Made by a program: the position numbers and the translations under genes | Source: Diogma glabrata | Taxonomy: Eukaryota; Arthropoda; Insecta; Diptera; Cylindrotomidae | Reading direction: 5' to 3' | Assembly: GCA_963693315.1 (NCBI GenBank) | Contig: OY856188.1 | Span: 244,881,926-244,945,925 of the forward strand | DNA length: 64,000 nucleotides | In this document: positions 24,428-37,754 of the stretch, in pieces | Layout: the number at the start of each line of letters is the position of its first letter | How positions within the stretch are numbered: the first letter of the stretch is position 1 | The notes under the pieces: generated by a model | Database searches by the model: none | What the model saw: only the letters and a program-made list of their open reading frames with translations | What the model was told of the DNA's origin: nothing

Positions 24428-25205
24428 CTGATTTCATCAGAAGATTAGAAGCAATACAACCGCCTTTCGTATCGGTGGCGCTCTAGTCCTTGATACAAAG
24501 AACGATAACGGTTTGAATATTGCGGTGAACTGTACTTTAGTCGGGCCAAAATAATATGTAACGTAATAATTATATTATCAGATATATTTCAATTAATAGA
24601 TAAAATTGGTATATTAGTTAAGTAAATCTTCTAAAAATTAGACGAATTTACAAAATAACAGTGCATTGAAATTTTTATAGTGTATAATTCTATTACGATT
24701 GGATGGTTTTATTGAATCGATGTATTGATAGTATCAGATCCTTGGGGGGGGGGGCCAATGCCCCCCCTAGCCCTACCCAATTGACGCCACTGACAAGATA
24801 TCAATATTGAAACTCACATAAGTGATTAACATCAATTTTGTTTTTATTTTACATTATTTAAGCGGAATTACAAAATTTAGGTTAATAAAAACTTAATTAG
24901 AATACATTAATGGAATTAAATTAATAGAGAATGTAGTTAATATTTGTAGTTGAAAACATTAATCAAAAAAATAGAAACTTTTTTTTGTTAAAAAAAAGAA
25001 CTCGAACAAACTGTTTTTTTAAAGTAATCTGAAAGCAAAAACATCGCTTGCTAAATCTTAATTTTGAAATTTAATTAAAATGTTCGCCACATTTCAGTCA
25101 TCGTTCAAGCCACATATGCTTGATACATCCGTTATATACTTCTCCTACTTTTTTAACATTTAATCACCGTCGCTTGACTCAACAAATATATAATTTTACG
25201 TATGG

Positions 25206-26090
25206 GTGTCGTGACAATCGTGGTTTTTTCGACCTGAATAAACTACGTCTAGACTTCTCATCCACAAGTCTATCGTTTCTAATAAAATAATAAAAGAATA
25301 TGGTCAAAAGTTGGGTGACCTCTGTAGGGTCATACCTAGTCGTCGGCTTGATGGCCCGTAGACCTTTTGATCATACCTTTTATATGTATCCGTTGAGATG
25401 ATTAAAAAAGACCTTCTTCTCCTCTTGTAATATTTTTCCGTTTATTTTTATGTTTTTTACAAAATTTGTCTCTTCTTCAACTTAAGAATAAAATTATACT
25501 TATCATCCTCTAACCAAATTTCTTTTATATATATCCACATATTATACGTTTCCGTATACATTCATATTAAATCTTGAAAACAAGAAATCTTGTTCAAGCA
25601 TTAAATTATGAAATATTATCATAATAAAATCTTGTCCAAGTTTTCAAATTTTCAAGAAATGTCGTTGTGACATAAAAACAAAATTATTTGTTTGCTTCCT
25701 AAATTATATTTTTGTTGAAATTAACAAAAACAAAAATATAATTTTGTAAACACAACAAGAAATGATTACAATTAAAATCATAACTTTCGTTTTCACAACT
25801 TAAATTCCATAGTAAATAAACAAAGTTTTGTTTATTTACTTTACTTGCAAATTTGTTCATTATTATTATTAATTTTATGTAATCAAAAATTATGAAAACA
25901 TTCAACCTTCATTTTTACTAATTAGAACTATGTTAAAAATATGCAAGTTGAACTAATTTATTATTTGGATTATTCATTATATGACTTTGACTAGGTTGAA
26001 TAGGTTGAGAACTTAATATTATGATGTATTACTAATTAATTTGGAAAAATCAGTATAAGAGTAAATGGTTCCTCAGATACCATTACATGA
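25206..26090. other. Non-coding DNA with a possible LTR-like segment
   Basis: TGTCGTGACAATCG at about 25,207, an AATAAA at about 25,238 and GTCGTTGTGACA at about 25,671 could mark a solo LTR. No matching target duplication was found. A hairpin pairs ATGGTCAAAAG (about 25,299) with CTTTTGATCAT (about 25,364). Confidence 0.25.
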
Positions 26091-26093
26091 AGG

Positions 26094-26290
26094 GCCGCCA
26101 GAGTCCCCTTTTTGGTTCCTTTCTCCTTGTGTCCGGTCCGTTTGATAAACCAACTACGCGTACAATTCTGTTAATTTGTACTGAGCGGCAGGTATAATCT
26201 CTCGTTCCCACAGACTGAAGTTAGCTTAGGGTTCTAAATCTAGCTAGGTGCGCGACCTGCCATTACGATTCTATTGGTTTTCCAATGGAA
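26094..26290 (+). repeat. Element X 3' structured region (copy 2)
   Basis: This is homologous to 51,025-51,273 and to the reverse complement of 34,293-34,555. Shared blocks in order are CGCCAGAGTC, a pyrimidine-rich stretch, TACGCG, GGCAGGTATA, a C-rich word, ACTGAAG-TAG, GGGGTT-like, CTAGGTGCGCGACCTGC, and an end hairpin. GGCAGGT (26187-26193) can pair with ACCTGCC (26255-26261). The copy is truncated upstream and abuts an RT fragment downstream. Confidence 0.7.
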
Positions 26291-26299
26291 CCAGTTCTT

Positions 26300-26605
26300 C
26301 TTTATACGTTGGTACAGAATAGTTGAAAAAGGTGGTGAAACCTATAATGTATTAGACATCTCAAAAACATTTTATCTAATCTGGCATGCCAACTTGATCA
26401 ACAACTCGTTCCGTACGGTTTTAACCCCGCAGTCGTGAATTTGATTCCTTTTTTAACCGACCGATACATTCCGGTATTCATTGATAACTTTTCTTCTGAG
26501 TCTAACAAAATTAATGCTGGTGTCTCCCAAGGCTCAGTTTTGTCCGCTACTCTATTTTTAATTCATATCAACGTACTGTTGAAAATCACCAATCACCATT
26601 AACCC
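26300..26605 (+). pseudogene. Broken RT fragment of a Jockey-like LINE
   Basis: Reading from about 26,308, RWYRIVEKGGETYNVLDIS gives the region just before and including the first catalytic motif. HANLINNSF follows, then a frame break, then DRYIPVFIDNFSSESNKIN and AGVSQGSVLSATLFLIHIN. The last is the G-V-P-Q-G-S RT box with the Pro changed to Ser. The order matches the intact RT at 13,886-15,538, but the sequence is clearly a different lineage. The active-site FADD region and everything beyond it are lost. Stops and frameshifts make it a dead fragment of about 300 bp. Confidence 0.82.
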
Positions 26606-26609
26606 AACA

Positions 26610-29600
26610 AACAGTTTTAAAGATGTCAAATGCATGAACGAAAAAATTTCGTCCATTGGGGTGATACAAATTTGATAAATTGTAATTCCTAGCTGTTGAT
26701 AGTTTTCAGTTGGCTCACTATATAATTTGTCTATGTAATTGAGGCGGGAAAAAATACAAACAATCACCAAATCCCTCAGAGTTGTCTTTCTCGGCTTAGA
26801 TGGCTTTGGAGCTGTTCAACAATAAACGTTTAAAACAGAAGTTTTGCACATATACATTGCTCCTTTATTTATTTACTTACTTCAATAATGACAACACACC
26901 ATTTCTATTTATTATTTTTCCAAAATTTATTTGTAATAAAGAATGAAAAACATTTTAACTTAATTTCTCGTGTATTGTTATACTTTTCACTCCAATTGAT
27001 TGTTTAATTAATTGTATTAATAATAACAATAACAATGAAAATAGTAGGAGTAATAATAATAATAATAAATTCAAATGAGAATATAATCAAAATAACATAA
27101 CTTACTCATGACAATATAAAATGTTTATTAGGTGTAATCGTGATGTCGTTAGTTTATTTTACTGATTATAGAAAATAAATTCAGTTGTTTCTCCCCTTGG
27201 CAAAAACGAAAGAAAATTTTCTTAAATATGAATTCGTGACACATGAAAATTTCAACAGAAGTTGTAAACGAAAGAAATACAAATAATTGATACAATAAAC
27301 GTCAATGTTTATGACTTTGAATTGAAAAAGAACAAGAAAAGTGAACGTTGGACGTTATAGTAATTCAATGATATCTAAATAGACTTTTTATGTTTTCACG
27401 TCAGTTCTATAAAACTAATGAATATGTTTGAAAACAGGTTATACATAAGATTTACTATTGTCATTCATTTTTCAAGAATTGTTTGAATACCACATGTTTG
27501 ATGACGATGACTTAAATGTTTTATTTTCATTATAACGATGAGTGAAATATTGTAAATAGTAAATTAAAGTTGAACACAATTTTTTTTGCATTTTGTTGCG
27601 ATTCTGTTAGAATCGTAGCATTACCCCTCCCTAAAGCCTGTTCGTGCTGAAAAAGTTTTAAATCTCCAACCTTAAAATGAATCTAAGTCTACATTATTTA
27701 CATTTAAATTCCACGTCGGAAATCGAAGGCGAATTTTATCGGCATCATAAAGACTATCCGACAAATGACCTCAAGTATGAAGCAGTCATGCTGTGAGATA
27801 ATGCCTGATTTTCACATATCCAATACAGGAGCTTCTTACTGCTGCTTCAAAGAAGACAAATTTCTCAATTACAAAATTTTCCTGCATTTTTCCATAAAAA
27901 TATGCTGAATGGAAATTTTGGATAGTCATGTATTCAAAATACAAAGAAAAATACATTAAACTGGCCATAAATGAACAAAACATAACGGATTACGATTTTT
28001 CCATATACAAAGTGAAAAAATCCACAAAGCACGCTAGCATTCTTAGTTAGATCCGTTATTTAATTAAGCTGAAACTATAGTACGTTGCATGTTTTAGTCT
28101 CCTCTTTCAGATTATTTGTCTTTTGTCAAGATTTATAACAAATCATTTCTCTGGATTTTAAAAAGCATAGATTAAACCCCTTGTCTTTTTTGCAAGTTTC
28201 GTTTGTTCTTTTCTCTAAAAAATAATTTTAAAAATATGATGGAGTAAAGTCGTATGCAAGTAATCTGGCATTAATTAGGCCAAACTTAAACGATCATCAT
28301 TTCTTCATACAAAGTATGAAGAATATGCTTGCTTTCGAAATTTTTAGCAAAATATTATTTCGAATTATCACCGTCCTTGGGAAATTACAACTGATAATTT
28401 GTAATATCCCAGTACGCCAGACGTATAAATTTTTATTATTAGTATAATTCAAATGTTATTGGTGAAATTGAATAATGTCATTACATTTTAGAGAATTTCA
28501 TTGGGTTAAATTAAAATAAAACTAAGGCAAAAAATTTTCAATTTAATTAACTATCGATGATAATAATGTCTAATCGTTATTGGCTGACACTGTTACATTT
28601 TATTTATCATAGGAAAGTGGTGCGTGTGTGTGAAATTTTAATTTTTTAAAAGGCTCATTAAATGTCTACAAATGCGTGCAAAGGCGTTCTCGCTGTTGAA
28701 GTAGATATTACGTCTAGTAAACCTACTGGTTAGAGTTAAGATAGTACTGATTAAGATATAAATAATGGATGTAGTCAAATATACAAATTGCACATGTTGT
28801 GAAAATTTATATTCTAAATATTTAAAAAATCACCACAATTGATCAGGCCATAAGCAATTGTTTTCACCTTGTTTATTTTCCTAAAATGTTAGCATACAAC
28901 TACTGTCTACTATACTGTACTATAGTACTGTTCCATTGTAAAAAGTAAATTTTCTGCAACTACAAAAAATAAGATAAAAGAACGTCAGAGAATACATTAT
29001 AAAAGTCTTAGATCCTTAGACTGTCAATATTTTATAAACGGTCAAATTGGTAGAACATTTAATACAGGATACAAAGAACCCATTATTGAAAAGTATCTAA
29101 AAAAGGCTTTGTATTAAAACTTTTCCTTCGGATTAGTTTTTAAATTTACAAATGTAAAAACATCAACATATACGTAAATTTAATTTAAGTTAATCGAGCT
29201 TTTGTTTGTTTTTTAAATATTTACAACCGATTGGTGAATTTTCGTACAAAGTTTTAAACCCTGTTATATTGAACTATTATAGACAATAAATGAAAAATAA
29301 ATAAAATACCGGATCTGTATGAAATTAATTTGTATCCGGAGATCTCTTATAAAAAACTTTCTCTTATAAAAAAGTCCGGAGATCTCTTTCATAATCTTCA
29401 ATCATTGGGTTTCAACCGACCGGTGTGATTTGGTCATTTGTATATACAAAATAAGTCGAAAAATTTTTACATTTCTTCAAGAAGAACTTAACACTGCTGA
29501 GTACACTTGATTTTATTGCAAAACAACAACATAGTTTATTTATTCAATATTTAATTTCCAAATTATTTACTTATTTATTTTTTTAATTTTGAAAATTTAG

Positions 29601-29915
29601 GTTCTGGTGAATTTTGCAGAAAATGAAGCGCAAGGTTACCATTGGAACAACAAACAAGCAACAATTCATCCTTTTGTAATATATCACACGAATGCATATG
29701 AAAAATTATAACATACCAATTTCATTATAATATCGGATTGCCTAACTCATGACAGTGTTGCTGTGAATCTCTTCATAGATAATGATGGCGCCTCTGACTT
29801 GGCAGTGGACTGTAGTAATTAATTGTTGATGTCAAGTGAAGAGCCAGAGGGCTATCAAGTTATAGTGTTTAATTAATCGATGAAAAGTTGGTTAATGGAA
29901 TTGTGTACAAATAGT
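26610..29915. other. AT-rich non-coding DNA
   Basis: I see no recognisable gene, only (AAT)n microsatellite at about 27,048-27,068. Confidence 0.45.
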
Positions 29916-29919
29916 ATTT

Positions 29920-30340
29920 CATGCCTAACAAGGCGCACGATGACAAATGTGGGTGATGATACGGAGAAACCATATGTACACAGTTCAATGTAAATTATGC
30001 CTGATTAGGCGTACGATTACAAATGCTGATACTACTGGTAACTGATATGCACATATTTCTATTTAAATGATGTCGAACACGGCGTGCGATGACAAATGTT
30101 GATGATGCTGATAACTCATATGCACATATTTCAATATAAATTATGCCCGACACGGTGTACGATGACAAATGTTGATACTACTGAAATTTTGATTGTCGAG
30201 TGCACCAACTAAAACATATAGGTAAATGGTAGTTCTTCCTTGCCAAAAAAAAGCAAAAAGATTGAATTAATGACTTTAAAATGGTTGTGTTTTGATGACC
30301 CTTCGCCTGACAAGGCGTATTGTTGAAAATCCAGCCACTC
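29920..30340 (+). repeat. 74-bp tandem array, four units plus a remnant
   Basis: The core ATG(C/T)C(T/C/G)(A/G)A--A(A/G)GCG(C/T)(A/G)CGAT(G/T)ACAAATG recurs at about 29,920, 29,997, 30,069 and 30,143, followed by TGATA(C/-)TACTG and CATATGCACATATTTC. A degenerate fifth unit (GCCTGACAAGGCGTATTGTTG) starts near 30,305. The 62-aa frame at 30,292-30,480 begins inside it and is probably spurious. Confidence 0.8.
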
Positions 30341-30484
30341 AACGAGGTGAAACATTATATTCTCACTATCAGAAGCACGTTTTTACATCAAAACATGGTG
30401 GCAATACAGGCATAAATCACATTTGGCCCTGTCATGGTATGAAGATGAAACCCAAGAGACAAAAACGGCACAAAAATTAAAAAT

Positions 30485-33400
30485 GATTATTCAATTATTT
30501 ATTTGTATTCTCGGTTTTTATCTTTAAATAATTATAAAAAATTTGCAACATTATTTAATAAATGAAAATCAAAAAAATAAACCATCCCTTTGAAAACAAA
30601 ATGAAGAAGAGATCTTCTAGTCTAAACGCTAACATAATATAGCCTAAAAAATCACACTTTTGTGTGACTGCAGAGCCACACGTTTCCAACACTGCATTCA
30701 TCAGTGCTAAAAAACTGTCTTATCGACATAATAATTCCAAATTTCGCTAAGTGGTGAAAACGCGTACTTAACCGATGAAGACTTAATGTCAAAATGACAT
30801 TTCATAAACAATAATATTATCAAAATATTCAAAACAAGGTAAGAATACTTGAACAAATAACAAACAATAAAATTATTAATTAATATTGTTTGTTCAGAGT
30901 GACGTGAATAATCCATAATTTAAATAATGAATAAAAACTTTTTTATTGTTTTTTAAAACAATTACAAACACCATTTATTACTCACCTATTTTTTATATTT
31001 ATTCTACCGGTTTCGATTTTCAAAAAATTATCGACTGGAAAATATGTTGCAATAAAATTAATAAAATAAAACAAACAATAACCCCCTCCTGAAAACTTTA
31101 TAAAATGTTAGTAACATATGTACCTTTCATAAATTAAAAAATCAAACATTTTAAAAATTCGATTATCTAGAAAATCGATTTTGAATTTTTCACTGCTATT
31201 TTTCTAAAAGAAAATGCTCAAGGTCATATAATGTGAATTATTATTTTGATAAGCTCTGTTCAATACCTACATTTTGAATCATTAAAATCAGTTCAGTAGT
31301 TTTGACTGTAGAGCCATTTCAATACACCAGGGTCGAGCAATTTTTTGATTTTCCATCACCCTGTATCTTAAGGCAGGGTTAAAAATTTTTTTTTATTGAT
31401 GTCACTGAATTCCAATAAAATAATCGGTTCATACTGATCGATCAAACAGATTGATCGATGTTTTTTTGACGTGGACTTTCCATCTTTGTTTCTTTTTTAT
31501 ATACATTCGTCACGTTTACGCCCAATAATTATTAAAAATTTTTATCACATGATCTCAAATACAATTCCAGTTAAATTAGAAATCATTTTTTTCTTTATAA
31601 AAACCGGATTTCTTATATACTATTTCTATTCATATCACAGAAATTCAAAATACAGACCAACGGGAAAATCAAAGACTACAATTTTACATTTAATAAATTT
31701 TTAATAACCGTAAGACCCAATGATTATTGAGAAAGATACAAAACAAATGAAATATAAAATTGCAATTTGATCTACGGATTTTCATTGAATGTCCTTGCCT
31801 TTGATTTTCTGTATTTTGAAATTGAGTATGATTTGAAATATGTAAATAAGTCGCGTTTATGGAGTTGTTTTTTAGGTGGTTTTGATTCTTAATTTAGAGC
31901 AAGAATCGAAATACGGCCGATCGTTACCATCGGATAATATTTTTAAAACGTATAAAACTGTTCATCAAAATCTGAAGTAAGAGGGATTGAAATGCTTTTA
32001 TGTGACATTGAAATGGGTTACCAGTGATCGTTCAGTAATGGACGGCATTACGACAATCTAACTAGCATATGTAAAGATAAGCATATAAGATAAGCATTTT
32101 TAAATTTTACAAACCCCGCAGAAATGGACATGAAGCCACCTTACTTCAATCGATGAATTTAAATATAGAATAAATTCTGATCATTCCAAGCGTACCATGA
32201 ATAACCGTTAGTCACATAAAAGGAAATACTTAACATCTTCAAACAAATTCTCGCCATAGGACACCGAACTTAAAATATGGTTACATCTTTCCATATTCAA
32301 GGTCAAGGTAAGTGTTGTGGTGGTCGTTTTTCTATGAAACCATCTTACTGCGAAAACTAAAAAGACTCGTTAATTGTTAATAAACAATAATTGCCAACAT
32401 TTTATAGACTACCAAATTACACCAGGATTTCTTGACAGGCTTGTTTGTTGACTGCCATTTTAGACATCTAAAATCTTGTTTGTAACCCAACTGCCTTCTG
32501 TTGACAAAAACGAGATTAATATTGTTTTAATTGTTATCACATTTAATCGGTATGAATTTTACACGTATGGATCATGGCCAACGTAATTTAACTAATATTT
32601 TAAAGAGATTTATGGACGTGCAACAGGTCTAGGATTTTATTTTCAGATATGTTGTCTTCTATTTTGGTATTATGGAATCTAGTTCAAACGGACCAAAAAC
32701 AGCTTTTACGGTTTCTGATTATTGCTAATCGAATACGCTCATTGCAGGATCGTAATTCAAATACTGAAAATTTTCCACAACCAACAGGGGTTCGGTAAGT
32801 AAAAGGTTTTGTCGACATGCCAAACTTTTAATTTTTCTACTTAAATATATAACATCTGGCTATAACCAAAATTTTCGATACTTTTAAGAAGATCGATATA
32901 TTACGGTAAACCGCTTATTAACTATATCCGTAATAAAATTAAAATCTGTGCAAAATACTCATCACATGAAATAATCATGAGCTCAAATTGGTGTAGGAAG
33001 TAAAATTGCAGATGGATAGATATTCAGAGGAACATAAAGTTTAAAAATTCCTCTAAATTGACTACGATCAAATGAACGAATTATCGAAACTATATTAACG
33101 CATCTTACTGCGAAATTAAATATAAAAGTTGAACTCGTAATTGGGTACAACCTCAACGATCCGAATTTAGCGTGAATTGTGTAATCAGTCAAAAAATATT
33201 CAAACATTTTCACATTTTGTCACACACGATTAAGAGTAACAAATTATTTAGTTGAGGTTAACAATTTTCTATAGATATTAGTCTATGATATTATAGTTTT
33301 AGTAGATATATTAGTATTAGATATTAGATATTAGTCATATAAATTAGACAAAATACAACCGTTAAACCCGTTAAACTGACAATAAATCGAAAATCAAAAA

Positions 33401-33745
33401 TTTTACATATAAGCTATCGATGAACCTAAACCGTAGACATTGGAGTTAAACACGTGTTTCCTGTCGAAAAACATAATAAAAATATGGTAGACTTAAGACA
33501 CGTTGGTTTTTTGGAATTTACTCAGACTTTTGCCACCATATAACCAGAACAATTAAATTTTGTGAAAGCCGAATAAATTTTTTCTACCTCTGTCTTTTTA
33601 TCTTTCCTAATGATTTTGGAAGCAAACTGATTGTTATCAACAGTTTGGGCAATTGTCCAACGTGGTCCTTGCCTATAAAATATTCAAAACCGCATATTAA
33701 TTTGAATCGTAACAATTGAGTATTGATGACACAAATTTTAATAAT
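30485..33745. other. AT-rich non-coding DNA
   Basis: No gene or well-defined repeat recognised. Confidence 0.45.
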
Positions 33746-34241
33746 CAAAATATGGAGGGGCTGAAATCTCACAGCTCCGAGATATCAAGACTTCGGTCTG
33801 GGTTAAGGATTTTGATATAGTTTTCGGCAAAAAACTTTTATGAGGACATGGTTTTTAGTTTTGGCAGGCGATGTACATATCAAACATAACTCTTTGTTGA
33901 AGTACAAGTATTTTTTTATCTCTGTTTAGAAATTTATTGCAAAACTAACACGAAACATCAATACGTTGCCGGAAAATTATAATAGATTATAAATTAACAT
34001 AATTTAGTGAAAAGATGATACACTCAGCAAACTACTCAAAAACCTCCCCATTTAGCGTTTCGAGAAAATATTACAAAATCACAAATTCATATTGTAATTA
34101 ACACTGTTTGCCGTTGGCACTTGGCGTAAGTTTTCAAATAACATAATGTAAATCTCTTGTTACTTTACGCAAATAACTTATTTAATAAGTTTAAAAAAAT
34201 TAAAGAAAACAAAGTTTTTTATAATTTTACTTTTACTCTAT

Positions 34242-34278
34242 ATGGCCTAACAAGCTGAAATATAGCTTGTTAGGCCAT
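34242..34278. repeat. Short perfect palindrome
   Basis: ATGGCCTAACAAGCT and AGCTTGTTAGGCCAT pair over 15 bp around GAAATAT. It sits at the inner part of the left FB-B TIR; the right TIR has only one half (about 39,065-39,080). Confidence 0.85.
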
Positions 34279-34292
34279 CTTCTGGAGTAATG

Positions 34293-35700
34293 TGTAATGA
34301 AGCGCTGCTTCGTTGAACGACAACGAAGTGGCATAGCAGATCGCGTACCTAGAGAGACTTATTTATAACCCCAGACTAGCTGCAATCTATGGAATCGAGA
34401 AAGAAATCCTGCTACTTCAGCACAAATAAACAATGGTACGCGTGAAACATGATAAGAACAGATAGCAGAAAATAATCAAGTGAAGGCTTGAGACTCTGGC
34501 GACCCTCATACGCGAAAAGAACCACGATCACCACGTCCAACTCTCTACATCAACACCCTATTTCACACTTTCACTCCTCATACACCCGAGCACCCTCACC
34601 CGCATACACACACGCACACACTTACACACACATGCACACAATCACCCATACCTAAATCCATGCCCCTAAGTTCAACATTTCAAAATAATTTTACACCAAC
34701 TTACCGGTAACATAATTTGAAAAGTTCCCGTTAGTGATTGAATTATTTATTCGATTATTGTGTTAATCGGGTACATCCATATATAATTTCATAGACCATA
34801 AATGGTAACAAATAAATGGTTACCATAAATGGTAACAAATAAATGGTTACCATAAATGGTAACAAATTTTGTAAGTTTTTTTTTTTTAGTAAAAATCCCA
34901 CGCATTCAAAATTTGGAATGCATAAACAGAACTAGCAAAAAAAATAACATTTTGTTTGTTGGATTGTAAATTGTTAGCCTTTAACGCTTGCTCAGTAGGA
35001 AGCAATATATTTATATAATAGGTCCAATTGCTGGTTTGAAACAAAATAACCAGAAAACAGAACTCCAATATTATCTCCCTTTATAACACCACGCCCAGGA
35101 TATATTACGAATTAAAGTATGTTCATGTGTCGGTTTGATATTATTGCGTCTGCGCAGAGTCAACAATCCCAACATCAATTATTATTACCTTTGTTTAAAT
35201 TAAATTAAAATATAACATCAAAATCCACAAATAACGTCAGATCTTGGCCTGATGTGATCGAATAAAAAAAAATACAGGTTTGTCTTCTAAAATAAAAAAA
35301 TTAGAGATAATCCTGGCTACTGGTGATAGCCGTGGACATCAGTGTTGTGTGGAAAGAAACTCATTTAATCTAACACATTCTCCTCTGACTCATACGCACA
35401 TGCACCTCATACACCCGCTCATACACATCGCCATCCACACATCCATACACACACATTCGCACACATCCATACACACACATTCGCACACCTACATACTTCA
35501 CCATAATCATTCATGCATAAAATAAAAATAAAAAAATCAGATATTACTCACCACATGATTTTGTCCCGTCCTACTCTCCTATCCTTCAAATTCAGCCGCT
35601 CATCTCCATCAGGTCATACATAGACCAGAGCTCGGCCAAGGTGATTGCAACTTACCACCGTTTTTAAGATCCAAGTGTGATATAAATTAACGGATATAGA
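34293..35700 (-). repeat. Element X copy (minus strand) inside FB-B
   Basis: On the minus strand the order is: a GC-richer segment (35,700-35,552), GTGAGT (35,551-35,546), a T-rich spacer, GTATG-rich DNA (35,390-35,520), a unique middle, and more GTATG-rich DNA (34,570-34,660). GGACGTGGTGATCGTGGTTC follows at about 34,530, then CGCCAGAGTCTC, the AGCAG-type hairpin (34,335-34,413), and the end CGCTTCATTACA at 34,293. The plus-strand copy at 49,800-51,273 has the same order with a different middle. Confidence 0.65.
34798..34868. repeat. 27-bp minisatellite
   Basis: The unit AAATGGTAACAAATAAATGGTTACCAT is repeated about 2.5 times. Each unit is itself palindromic (ATGGTAAC/GTTACCAT). Confidence 0.85.
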
Positions 35701-36368
35701 AATTGGTAATAATTTATGGCAGCTGTAATGAATCAATCCGGAAATAACACCCGGTTTCAGCGATGATTCACCGTTAACTCTCGGTGATGAAATGTGATGA
35801 TATCAACTTGTAACCAACGTTATTGGTTGTAAGACACCATTAACAGCACTAATCCAGACAGCCTCAAGATCACTTGTCAATTTTTGTCATGGATCGTCGA
35901 ATTTTATTATAATTTTACTATAATTAACCGTTGAGATAGATGTTATCGCCCGAATTTGCAAATGACGTCACCCAATGAATCTAACCACTAACACAGCTTC
36001 CGAAAAAAAACTTATATTTTATGGATTCCGCTAACTGGATAAATCACAGCACACATATCATATGTATAATTTTTGTTTTAATTTTCATTTAATTGGATTG
36101 ATACATGGAATATAATTAGACTACGAAATTTTACTAGTCACTGACAATGAGTTGGATATTAAATTTAAATTTTAACTAAATAAATTACGATTTTTTTTAA
36201 TTAACTAGATAACTTCACAAACATACAGCGATTGAATCTTTTTTTTGTAAATAAATAACTTAATTAAATTTTTTAACTAAATAAATAGATGGTTTCACAA
36301 ACATATAGTGATTAGTATTTTTTTTATATGTATAAATTGATGGTTTTATATCTGGTTTGTATTTACTA

Positions 36369-37750
36369 ATTTTAGATGAATTAATTATTTATTATCTGCA
36401 GCTTCAAACCAATGTTTTAATAAAAAAATTTTTTATGTTTTTTTAGTTATCATAATATTTCAAGCCTTTTGTGGCTCATTATCAAATGTACAAACATGAA
36501 ATAGTTTCTAAAAGGAAAATTGAGAAAAAGTATAAATAGCAAAGGCATAATAATAAAATGAAAATTATAAACTATACATTATAATAATTATCAAATAAAT
36601 TAATTCGTTGTTAAAAAGAAAACGGTTAAATTTTGAAATGATTTAAGTTAGACAGAGAAGATAATATATATATTAATCATTTAAATGTGTTAGACTACAA
36701 CAATTTTTTTCCTTTTAGGCATGCGCGACAAGAACGAGACTATTAAGGTTATTAACAATATAAAATATTTTAATGCTAAGACGACAGATTTAAACAAATG
36801 GAAAAGTATTGGAAAATTAAAATTAAACTAAAAATAAAATAAAAATGAACACCTACTTGTTGGTTTTAAACTAATCATGAAATATAAACTTATTTTCACT
36901 AATAATTAACAGATTAAAAACTTTTTTAATTCTAACATTTTAAAAATATAAACAAACTTTAATTAAACACACAATTACTTATAATTACATTATTAATGTT
37001 ACCAGTTCAAAAGTAAACTAAACATAAATTAATTTGTTTAAGATCTAGATCAGCATCGCCATACTAACCATTTCCAATACCTTTGCTTGTTCTTTCCTCA
37101 TATCACATGCACATTTGACCTTAACATAACTAATTATAAATAATTGTGTGTTTAATTAATGTTTGTTTATATTTTTAAAATGTTAGAATTAAAAAAGTTT
37201 TTAATCTGTTAATTATTAGTGAAAATAAGTTTATATTTCATGATTAGTTTAAAACCAACAAGTAGGTGTTCATTTTTATTTTATTCTTAGTTTAATTTTA
37301 ATTTTCCAATACTTTTCCATTTGTTTAAATCTGTCGTCTTAGCATTAAAATATTTTATATTGTTAATAACCTTAATAGTCTCGTTCTTGTCGCGCATGCC
37401 TAAAAGGAAAAAAATTGTTGTAGTCTAACACATTTAAATGATTAATATATATATTATCTTCTCTGTCTAACTTAAATCATTTCAAAATTTAACCGTTTTC
37501 TTTTTAACAACGAATTAATTTATTTGATAATTATTATAATTTATAGTTTATAATTTTCATTTTATTATTATGCCTTTGCTATTTATACTTTTTCTCAATT
37601 TTCCTTTTAGAAACTATTTCATGTTTGTACATTTGATAATGAGCCACAAAAGGCTTGAAATATTATGATAACTAAAATAACATAAAAAAATTTTTTATTA
37701 AAACATTGGTTTGAAGCTGCAGATAATAAATAATTAATTCATCTAAAATT
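36369..37750. repeat. Nearly perfect 620-bp palindrome with a 143-bp loop
   Basis: The left arm, about 36369-36987, is mirrored by the right arm, about 37131-37750. Long blocks such as GCATGCGCGACAAGAACGAG, ACACCTACTTGTTGGTTTTA and ATGAGCCACAAAAGGCTTG match across the arms. By eye the arms differ at only a few positions (for example CTAAAAATA against CTAAGAATA). The loop (36,988-37,130) is unique, with AGATCTAGATCAGCATCGCC. There is no long ORF in the arms. Transcription across it would give a long hairpin RNA. Confidence 0.9.
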
Positions 37751-37754
37751 TTTT

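Larger units (their letters stand above)
21101..24792 (-). mobile_element. hAT-superfamily DNA transposon, decayed
   Basis: The element starts CAGTGGCGTCATTT at 21101 and ends AATTGACGCCACTG at 24792. The 14-bp terminal inverted repeats differ at one position. The octamer ACAAGATA lies immediately outside both ends (21093-21100 and 24793-24800), the 8-bp target duplication diagnostic of hAT. Both ends carry long G/C homopolymer runs just inside the TIR. Coding remnants sit only near the left end, on the minus strand. The rest is AT-rich with another inverted repeat at 24,303-24,427. The perfect target duplication shows the outer boundaries are real even though the transposase is dead. Confidence 0.88.

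Noticed and set aside
35280..35525. His/Ser/Thr-rich 81-aa frame
   Set aside because: It is the reading of the CA-rich (CATACACACA) microsatellite in element X.
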